A DNA stretch of 13,037 bases, taken from positions 1-13,037 of the forward strand of contig JAQIWT010001019.1 of NCBI GenBank assembly GCA_034696485.1, given 5' to 3'. A program made the translations under genes and the position numbers. Below the pieces are notes generated by a model. That model did no database searches. It was not told where the DNA came from and worked only from the letters and a program-made list of their open reading frames with translations. How positions within the stretch are numbered: the first letter of the stretch is position 1; the number at the start of each line of letters is the position of its first letter. The DNA is from Isohypsibius dastychi (taxonomy: Eukaryota > Tardigrada > Eutardigrada > Parachela > Isohypsibiidae). Below are positions 1 through 9,100 of this stretch, piece by piece.

Positions 1-35
1 GTGATTTGATTGAATTATGTTGTTGTTCTTTTCAG

Positions 36-284
36 ATACTCTCACGGATAGATTGTAATACTCCGGCTGGACAAACTACGCGGCGAATCATTCAGTCAAC
101 TTTCAAGACATTCGGAAAGGAAATTTATCCCTGCAGTTTTCCGACAGTTTTGGCCAGCGGGCTGATCTTCAACATTTCAGTAGGGCTCGTCCTCTGGAAA
201 TACTTCAGACTGTCCGAGATGGCCTTGGATCGCAATTCTATCCTCAAAAAATATATCCCTCAAAGATTTTCTTCTAGAGTTTAA
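36..284 (+). CDS. 3'-terminal exon of an unrecognised gene, protein with C-terminal membrane segment
   Basis: A T-rich tract ending TTTTCAG at 35 looks like a 3' splice site. Of the three frames after it, only the one starting at 36 avoids early stops, giving 82 residues and a TAA at 282-284. The peptide has a polar stretch with two cysteines (DCNTPAG, then PCSF), followed by a hydrophobic segment (about residues 39-60, including LASGLIFNISVGLVLW). It ends in a basic tail (ILKKYIPQRFSSRV). This suggests the C-terminal end of a membrane protein whose tail follows its last or only transmembrane helix. The rest of the gene lies to the left of the window. I recognise no family. No AATAAA follows within 100 bases of the stop, so the exact 3' end is unknown. 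That it is a coding exon rests on the acceptor, the single open frame and the hydrophobic segment. Confidence 0.5.
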   Translation: MLSRIDCNTPAGQTTRRIIQSTFKTFGKEIYPCSFPTVLASGLIFNISVGLVLWKYFRLSEMALDRNSILKKYIPQRFSSRV

Positions 285-783
285 AAACGCTCATCTAAAT
301 TATCTTTATCAACTATGAGAGTATTTATTCGTGGTGTTACCCTGCTGTCATACAATACAGAATAGACGCTGGTCGTCTATTTTTTGACGGAGACAAAATT
401 GATAACCGGAGATTATAATTCCGTTAACCTGGTCGTACTCGTACACCAAGTAACGAAATTTCACGCGAGAATCAAAAGGTGTTTGTCCACAACGGAAATC
501 TTGCTTTACCATTTTATCATGTGCGTCAACACTAAACAAAACAACGCGATATTTGTAATTATTTTCAGTTTGAAGTTTTCTAATTTTTTCGCAGTTTTAT
601 AGTGAAAGAAAGCTGGACTATACCACGATTCGATGAAAACATTCAGTAAGCATTTCAACGAACCGCGAATCGTCACATACAGTAAATTATTCATTTAAGA
701 TGCAGTTTCAACATTTAATAATCTAAAACTATTCAGTTCGTTCGAATATTTGTCATGGTTCTCTAAATGTTTATAGTCCTTCA
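285..783. other. convergent intergenic / 3' UTR region
   Basis: About 500 A+T-rich bases between the stop of the left-hand gene (+) and the stop of the BCS1-like gene (-). The open frames here are short and overlap one another on both strands without family resemblance. I see no RNA gene or mobile element. It should contain the 3' UTRs of two converging transcripts. Confidence 0.6.
714..719 (-). terminator. candidate polyadenylation signal of the BCS1-like gene (ATTAAA)
   Basis: On the minus strand the hexamer ATTAAA, the commonest variant of AATAAA, lies about 65 bases after the BCS1-like stop codon. It is the best candidate in this A+T-rich 3' region, but placement is by distance and motif only. 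Confidence 0.4.
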
Positions 784-870
784 CTACCTTCCGCGACCTC
801 GTCCTCGAAATCCACCCCGATAATTCCGTCGGTGCCTAGGTCTTCCGCGGTGGCCGGTGCTGCTACCGCG
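784..870 (-). other. arginine/glycine-rich (RGG-like) C-terminal tail of the BCS1-like protein
   Basis: The end of the BCS1-like reading frame encodes RGSSTGHRGRPRHRR followed by NYRGGFRGRGRGR and a stop at 784-786. Animal BCS1L proteins normally end shortly after the AAA lid helices. Here a Ser/Thr-rich linker (TDSTAPKTASS) and this R/G tail follow. RG/RGG stretches are known as RNA-binding or arginine-methylation regions in other proteins; any role here is inference. Confidence 0.8.
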
Positions 871-2420
871 ATCCACTGAGCTCGCCGTTTTAGGTGCGGT
901 GGAGTCCGTCACTCGTTCCTTCTTCCGTTCTAAGAATGCAGGTATGCCCGTAACGATATCCGCCGGATTATTTCGAAATTTCAATATCAGCTCCTGGAGT
1001 TCAGCCAAACTGATTCCAGGATTCGGAAGGTCTTCTGTTGCAAGGAATAGTTCATCGACAAAACTAGCAACCGTTTCGTCCGTTGCTGATTTGTAGAAAC
1101 GACGGAAGAAGCTCTCCATCTGCGATCTGCTAGCGTAATTTATCAACTGACAGAAGTCCACTCTTCCATGCCGAGTAAGTGCGGGATCCAACCTACAACC
1201 AAACAAATTTTACCTCAATAAAATTCACCACATTGAAGTACTAACCTGTCCACGTAATTCGTCGTCATAAATATAATTCTTCTATCTGAGCTGGCAAGGC
1301 CGTCTGCAAACAAAAATAAAGTTATGATACAGTATACCAGTCTTGTTCCCGAAACCGCACCTAGGCCATTCAGGAATCCGGAGAAGGTCAGTTTACCCAT
1401 GTTCGCCGTTTCCATAGTGGGGCGGTGTTCATCTCTGGACTCTTCGCGGTTTCCAAATGCAGCATCGATATCTTCCAGTACGACTATAAAGTGATCTGGG
1501 GCAGTCCTCAGTAATCGACCGAAGCCCACATCATCAAGAGACTTGTCGCTCAGATTCAGCAAGCAGATACCAAAACCAAAATGCCCAGCCACAGCAGCAA
1601 CCAGCGAAGTTTTTCCGGTGCCAGGTGGTCCATGTAGCAGATATGTTCGTCGGTAGGGAATTCCGAGTTCTGCGTACCATTCCGAAGACTTGACAAACTC
1701 ATCAACATCAGCGATGACCTTTTCTTTGACACCTTCTTGAAGTATCACAGAGTCGATTTGTCGCTTTCGTTTCATTCTGATGTGATTCCAGTTGTTGAAC
1801 TGAGACGTATAGATTCTGGTTAGTCCAACATCGTTCTCTTTTTTAAAATCGTCAGCTTCGCGAAGCATCTTTGGGAATACGCTGGGGTCGTCGTGAATTG
1901 CGGAAATGGATAATGTTTCAAACTGCATAATATAGTCGTCGTCTTCCTTGTCCCTCACAATCCGCATCTTCCGCTCCATGTTGAATTTTATTTTATCGAA
2001 TGTGAATTTGTGAGATCCAATTTTGGGGAGAAATTCATAAACAGTTTCATGACGTTTGGATACGGTTTGCTTGACTGCCGTACTGAGCCGAAGATGTTTG
2101 GGATTTTTCATGTGGCGATCATAGGCCCACTGAAGTACGTCCCAACACTGGGTGTTTCTGGTTATTTCGAGTGATATGGAATAGTGCTTACGGTAAAATG
2201 CCGTACCGCGATTCCATAGACCCCAAATGAACGTAAGCCCGGCTCCAGCTGTTATTATGTTGAAATTCACTGTGCATTGTACGTAGATGTTGTGGAGTAG
2301 ATCCAAAAAGTCAGCTGAATAAAACGAAAACAGTGCCGTCAAGAATCCCGTAAGAGTTACTGCGATGGACAATTTGGAGCATAACGAAAATCTGGTTTCC
2401 ATGCTGCAATGAAGCAGCAT
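784..2420 (-). CDS. BCS1L: BCS1-like mitochondrial AAA ATPase (complex III assembly chaperone)
   Basis: BCS1 proteins sit in the mitochondrial inner membrane and translocate the folded Rieske iron-sulfur protein so that it can join respiratory complex III. Exons on the minus strand are 2420-1361, 1303-1246 and 1192-784; introns are 1360-1304 (57 nt) and 1245-1193 (53 nt). The product is 508 residues if translation starts at 2420 (human BCS1L has 419). Visible are a hydrophobic segment (about 55-70), the BCS1-specific region starting near FYRKHYSISLEI, Walker A GPPGTGKTS (264-272), Walker B VVLEDID (about 313-319), then LTFSGFLNGLDGLASSDRR and the sensor-1 stretch IIFMTTNYVDRLDP. The first intron's donor (GTGCGG) is placed by homology, because it restores the family's LDG motif. 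The arginine-finger stretch reads TRHGRVD where AAA proteins usually have RPGRVD. The last 25 or so residues are an R/G-rich tail not usual in this family. The N-terminus is uncertain: a 46-nt intron (2360-2315) with a start at 2382 would give 480 residues. The family assignment is firm. Confidence 0.93.
2401..2420. repeat. perfect short inverted repeat overlapping the upstream BCS1-like ATG
   Basis: Seven-base arms (ATGCTGC / GCAGCAT) flank a six-base loop. On the minus strand the first arm begins with the ATG at 2420-2418, so the transcript could form a small hairpin there, if it is transcribed at all. Confidence 0.5.
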
Positions 2421-3133
2421 TGATTCAAAGAAAGTCTGATATATAGTCGGGGTGGAATTCAGTACAGAAGTTCTTGAATGAACATGATAAGATGTGCTGA
2501 ATTATGATTATGATAGCGCAATGATGTCATTTGTGGTTTGGATTGGTGAGTCACTAGAAGATCGGGGATGGGAACCCGATTGAGTGCTGTCCATACCAAA
2601 CCAATCAATCAGCTGCTCGATGTCTTTGATTGACGTTGCCGTATTCGGTTTTGTTCAAATTTTGAGAATCCCCAGTTTTTGTTCAAATTTTGATTAAAAG
2701 GCAATGGTGAGTGATACGAACATCCTTCGGCGCCTGGATGTTGTGTCTTGAAGTTACTACATCGGATATAGTCCAGAACTGTGCATGCCTTTGACGGTTG
2801 CGGATGTTGGATTGACGTGAAAGTGAGTCGAGTTCAGTGCAAGTTGAAAATGTGATTTCTGCTCTTGTTTTTTCCACCGGATCAAACTCGCCGTGATCGT
2901 TTCCCCGATCCTCTTATTTTGACATCTTTACCTGTCTTACAGTAAGATAAGCCAGCGTAGTGATTCAGGTGTTCAGTTGAAGAGGATTGTCAGAAATCCT
3001 TTGCTGAAAAGTCAGTAGCTTTCTATTTTCGCAAAAAGTGGCCTACTTGAATGATCTTCATCTCGCTTCGGGACGTTGTGATAGATGAAATTAGAATTCG
3101 TATTCTAAATTTTAACTGACTCATTATTTCCAG
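2421..3133. promoter_or_regulatory. head-to-head promoter region between BCS1-like (-) and EHMT-like (+) genes
   Basis: About 710 bases separate the divergent starts. On the minus strand a TATATAT lies at 2445-2439, followed about 35 bases downstream by TTCATTG (2413-2407), which resembles an initiator. On the plus strand the region ends in an acceptor-like ATTATTTCCAG at 3133, 14 bases before the EHMT-like ATG, implying an intron in the 5' UTR. A possible donor for it is CTTACA|GTAAGA at 2941/2942. No convincing TATA is seen for the plus-strand gene. The small open frames here match nothing I know. Confidence 0.45.
2649..2693. repeat. 17-bp direct repeat, two copies
   Basis: The 17-mer TTTTGTTCAAATTTTGA occurs at 2649-2665 and again, identical, at 2677-2693 (28-base period). 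It lies between the divergent BCS1-like and EHMT-like genes. Confidence 0.8.
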
Positions 3134-3147
3134 ATCCATCGCACATT

Positions 3148-6100
3148 ATGGCTGATAGCGAGGAGAACGGCGGATGGGGAGATCCAAACGCACCGGAAGA
3201 CTGGAGCAAGAATATCCACATGCCACTGATCAGATTTATCGAAGAGATCGAAGTCTCTGACGATGGAGAGAGCGATGAAAATGACGGTAAAAAACTGTGT
3301 TTTATCTGGAGTTCTGGACTCATCATGTCCTAAATTCGAAGCTGAGCGTCACATTTTACACCAAATCCTTTGTGGTTCTGGTTGCTGTATTTTTACTGGC
3401 TGATGTCGTGCGTTGCAGAAAGGATTTTCTTGTAAGAATTGTTTGATCGAGTGAAATTCAAGTTGAAGAATGATTGGTTTATTTATCAGTCACCGGAAAC
3501 CTGCTTCAGCACGAGTTCGTTTTCGTAGCAAGAATTTATCAGTTCAAACCTGTCTGAGCCGTATTGCTTTTCCGAAACTTCAGAATGAAATTAACGAAAA
3601 TTATTGTTGAGTGGAAAAAAAGTGCGCTGTAAATGCGAGATTGTTGAGGTTGTTTAACCGGTGCTATACCTGCTGTGTCTTGCAGAAGATCGGCTCCAGA
3701 TTGATGCGCCGCCTCCAGTACCAGTTATCATCAAAACAGAGACACCGGAAGAGACGTTTGAATTTCCGTGTTTTTCCCAATCAACGTTTGGTCAGTACAA
3801 TCAAGAACTGCAAATGTGTTCAACTTCAACCAGCCCTTATTTCCGGCCTCCGTACAACGTGTCAGCGCCGCATCTTCAGCAGAGCACTGGACCAGGACAG
3901 GGTCCTTCTTGGTCGATTCGAGCTCCCTCTTCATCAAATGGAATGCCATCCGCGGTTGTTTTTGGAAGAGTGCCGGAAATGCCCTCCCTGGCTGACCGTT
4001 CCTCGGCATACGGACGTTATAATTTTGATAGAGTCAAAAACGAATTTGAAGGACCCATTCGTCCCTGGCAGGATCACTCTAGCGTGAATGGAAGACATGT
4101 ACAACACTCGTGGGAAAATGAAAACCAGATGAATAATTCCTCGAATTCGACTTCGGGAGAACTTCTCGACGACCCCGTCACAGAAGCGGTCATGCGTAAT
4201 GTCCAGTATGCAATGGCTTCCAGACATGGTCTTGAATTCTTTGCCAAACTCAACCAGAATCCTCTTCTGCCTGGCGGAAGACCTGGATATCTGAACAAGG
4301 AGAATGACCAGTTCAGTTGTCTCGATCGTCGACGACATCGACGCTTCCTGGATCCCAACATTGCAGCTCGACATCAGCGAATCCGGGAAGAAAAAGAGCG
4401 AGATGAGGCTGAAAGACAACGTCGTCGGAATGCTCATGGAAAGCCGGTTGCAAGGATGACAACTGGACCACGTCATCAGCCGCTCAACTCAAATTATTTC
4501 CAACCGGAAGTGCCATCAGGTCATTTTAGAAATTTGATTCTTAGGCATTCTGAATCAATGTTCCTCTTTAGATGACGAAGTAGCGATGGATGAACCAAGG
4601 GACCTCACACCGGAAAAAGAGTTGGACTATCCAAAACGCCGATCGATGTAAGTTGATTCTGAATTCCGATTGTGGTTAGCAGACTTGTCTCGATCGTGAA
4701 ATTCCGAATCCAACCGGATTTTGTGAATTTCTTCAATTCAATTACCGAAAAATCAAGAGCCTTGTCGAATCCCCGATATTCCCGACAAATTCTGAATTTT
4801 TGAGAATCCGGAGTTCAAGTAGTGATCCAGCAAAAAAAAACCACGTGAGTTTTAGAGTTTTAGTTACCGAAGAAAATTGGATCAGCTTTCAAGTCAAATT
4901 TGCGCAGGATTGTGATCAGATGCGTCCAGATACGGCATTCTATTTAATGATATAGATTGATTGTACTCAAGATCCAGCACAATTGAAAAACTTTCCGCAG
5001 TTTTAAAGTTTTTTCTTGCTTAAGTGCTTACTAAATAAGGGAAAACAGTTCGAAAAAAATCTTCAAAATAATCAAAAGCCCCGAACCCGACTCATTCAAC
5101 TCAAATTCCGAAGTTTCCGGACCAAACCGAAAATATTAGGGGCAAGTCTGGTGGGTATATGTTTTTGTTCTGTTTTGATTATACGATTGATATTTGCTGA
5201 TGTCAAGTTACAAAGTTACTCTTTAGGTTTGAAAACGATGGTCTCACGTTATTTAAACTGGGCGATCGAGAAGCTGAACCGGAAATTCGACATGGCGAGT
5301 TAAAGCCAGTGAAAACTTCCCTAAAGGTCACCAAGAAGAGCCGAGGAAATGTTTCGGAAAATCATGCTGCTGATCAGAATAGTGACAGCAATTCTGGACA
5401 ACTTGCGGTTGGTGCAGTTTTTGGCTCTGGTTTTACCGTCCGATGCTCGCTTGTTCTCATCGGTGAAATTTATACAATATTTGAAGTAAACTTAACTTTT
5501 TGCAGGAAGTCACAGAGCAACTTGAATCTATTGAGTTCACTGAACCGGTTTTCGTTCCACGCCGGCTCTCGGGATTCAAGAAATCACCGGAAGCTATCCC
5601 CCGGCGCTTACGACTTCCGCCCACAGACAGTCAGTTCGGCAAATGCTGGAAACCATGGAATTCAGAGGTTAGCCTTTTTACAGCTATTTTCACTGCGAGG
5701 AATTACAACTTGTTGCGCTCCGAATATACCGGACAATTTTTTAATAATATGTTACCAACGAGTAAACTGTCAAGAAACAGTCGATTTCCCAATCTTTATT
5801 TCCGGCAAATTTTCCCCAAGCGGAAGTACGCCATCACTGAAGGCGAGTTTATGAGACGTCTTTTCTTCATCTTTGTAGCTTGGTACCGTCCCGGTTCGGT
5901 GTGCTTGTGATTATCCGCCGATTGGAAGGGAAGTTAGCTGGATACCGGATACAAGATGCCACGCCACTTTCCGGGATGATAACCGTCGGCTTATTCGATG
6001 CGAGTTGGTGTTCTCGGCTGAAAATCAGGCCGTGTATTACTGGCTGCCCCAGACGGAGCAAGTCGGAGCATTCTGCTTGGAACACGCCGGTGTTCTTCGT

Positions 6101-9100
6101 TATCATCAAGTTTGCCCATTCTGCAATGAATTTGTCAGCAACGCAAGTCAGGTATAAAGCTCCGTTGATTTCAATTTTGGCTTTCTCTGTAATTCAATAT
6201 TGCTGCATTACAGCGACCTTTGTTGCTTTTCTTTGTATTGAATTTGATTGGATTATTATTTGGAAGTTGAACGACAATTTTGGTTGATTTTGTTGTTGTT
6301 GTTTATTTGCTCACTAGTTTCACGCTGGCAACACAATGTTTTGTTTTTGATTTTTCATCAACAGGGAGATTTTACGGTCTGTCGAGGGCAGCGAGGCGAC
6401 GAGATACACCTGTATCACATCGAATGTCGGATTGGCATGAAGATCTCTCCGTCATGTCCACATTGCCTGATGCCGAAGGAGTACTCTCTCGAGTCCTGCT
6501 TCGATGGTTTCGCAAAGTAAGTTGTTTGCATCTGTCGAATGGTCGAAATAATTTCGGTCACGTTGTTGATCTGATTTCAGGAGCAGCTTATCCTCGGAAA
6601 CTGAAGGTTTTCATAACGGCGGCTTGACTGATGGTCTAGTGTATGAATTGGTTGATTTGCCGCGAATTTGGCAGCTTGAACATGCGAAGGTCGGCGGATT
6701 CTTCACGCAGTCGGGTGTGCAGGATTTCGTGGATTTTCTGTATCTGGCTGAACAACGGTATGTTTTCTGGTGTTCGTACTGTACGTCAGATTGAGCGAGA
6801 CACAAAGATCGTATTTTACATAGGGTAAAACTGAATTGGTTCTAGAAACTTTTGCGGCGTGGGAAGTACTCGGTGATTCTGGATACATCTTTTGTCTTTG
6901 TTTGCTGGAACAAAGAGTGTGATAATATCGTAGAGAGGAAGTTGAAGATAATATTTATTACTCGCCCTTTTTTGGTTGTAGGCAGATTCCGGACGAGACG
7001 GAATCCATATTGTCGTTTCTGAAAGAAATTTTCGACCTGGAAGAAATGGCACAGAAAACATTTTTTGAACTGGATGAAAACGGCGAATCATTGTTGCATT
7101 TAGCCTCTAAACTTGGAAAACTTGGCGCAGTTCTGGTCCTGCTAGCTGTAAGAAAGTTGTCTCGTATTTTGCGAGTTTTTTTGTCTCTTAGGTGATTTTC
7201 CTTCTGTGATCGCAGTTGCTTCACTTGATGAAACTGTTTTTGCAGGCTGGGGTAGATGTGAACGAAAAGACTGGGATGAAGTCGGAGACACCACTTATCT
7301 TGGCAGTCAAAGCTGGTCACTCAGCAGTGGTTTACACCTTGGTCCGTGCCGGCGCTGATGTTGACGACGCGGTGCGCATTCGATTACCATTTGGGGTTAT
7401 TTTTGAAACAAGATAAAGGATTCTACTCACACGTTACACTGAATAATTACGTTGTTTTTGCGTGGTGTGCTTAATTCAAATGGTATTATCTAGGATTTCG
7501 ATGGGCGTACTGCTCTTCACTGGGCTGCATATCATATGCGATTTGGAATGCTAAAGTATTTGCTGAAAAATCATGCTGACATCGAGAAAAAGGTCGGTTC
7601 TGTGGTAATCTGTAAGCTCTGTGGTAATCTATATGGAACTGATTGGAAAAGCTTCTTCAGTAACAGATGTTTTGTTGATTCGGTACGGTAGTATTTTCTT
7701 CTTATTCTGAAAAAAGTGTTAGAACGTGGAGATGCCGATTGCAAGTTTTCTGGTTAGTCGGCTTCCATCAACTTGAGCAAGAACTTCTCAGAGCAAAACC
7801 CTTGTTTTTCGGATTTCTTCTCCTGATAGCATTTTAGTTCCACTAGTTGCTTAAAAATCTTTTCCTTGAATAGACTGCAGGTTTCCTTCGGTTTTTCACC
7901 GTTTGTTTGAAGACTTTCGGATTTGTTTTGGCGGGTTGACCGTTTCTTTGAAATACCAAGTGTTGGTCCATTAATTTATTCCAGTTGCAGGACGATGATG
8001 GATTTTCGTTCTTGTTCACAACGCTGGACTGGATTCTCGAGAAACAGTTTGGTGATCTGAAGTTGCACCGCAGCAGTTTATCTGTTGTTGATCGGAATGG
8101 TTGGACCCTTCTTCATTGGATCGCTCTGTTAGGCAGGAATGAGTTGGTCGGGTTTTTTATGGATTTGGAGCTGATCCATGTGAAAGATCAGTGGGGCGAC
8201 ACACCAGCGTAAGATATTTCCTACACATTTTGCTTCAATAATCAAAAGCTTCATCATGTTGTTCCTGTTAGTCATGTTGCTGTACGAGCTGGAAACAGCG
8301 GATTTATCGAAGCGTTTATGAGCTGTCGGGATCCACCTGTTTTGCTCCACGTCAACAATGCCGGTCGGAATGTTTTTGATATCGCGAGAGAGAGTCTCTG
8401 TTTAAAGGATGCAACGGACCCTTCCACCATGTACGCTCTGCTGGCTCGTTACATGAAAGATCCCAAATCAGGGAATTCAGCAAAAAAGGAAAAGTTTGTT
8501 CGAGCGGAAGTCTGTAGGTATGACTGTAATTTTTATCACATTCGTCTGCACTCCCTTCGCCTACTGACCACTTTGTCTGGTGATAATGCGGAATAATTTA
8601 GGCAGTTTGGAAAATCGAATTATGTCGGTGTTTTTCAGTGAAATCAATTTGCAAATTCCAAAACTTGGCAGAAGAATCGGATAGAGATCCAAATTCAAAA
8701 GTTATCATCAGATTGGATGAGTTTGTTCACTAGGTCATGTTTGCAGTGACATTACTAACGGAAAAGCACTGGTGCCAGTTCCCTGCTACAACTTTCGAAA
8801 TTTCACTTCCTTCCCGTCGGAACTTCTGTACACTGAAATTTCTGCCAAGCCGATAGTTTTCCAGTTTCCTCCACGGATAGAACTGAAAAGGAAGTACAAG
8901 AAAGACGAAGAACGTACATCCAAAACCACGTTGTTCGTAAGTTTTCATAAATAATGATGCACGCCACGAAGGATGACAAAAGTATATTACGTAATACCGT
9001 ATACTACATTGTAAAGTGTATCCATTGGTATTTTACTGCAAATTAATTATCGCTTTTTCTGGATTTTGATGTTGCGATAGTATCTGTATGACCGTTAGCT

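Noticed and set aside
384-694. Overlapping open frames on both strands (72, 63 and 62 codons) between the left gene and BCS1-like
   Set aside because: Short, A+T-driven, overlapping in opposite directions, no family motifs and no splice context; most likely 3' UTR sequence.
857-1096. 79-codon plus-strand frame
   Set aside because: Lies entirely opposite the well-supported AAA-protein exon; a shadow frame.
3934-4476. 180-codon minus-strand frame
   Set aside because: Antisense shadow of EHMT exon 2, whose sense frame joins in phase to flanking exons; the antisense product shows no domain.
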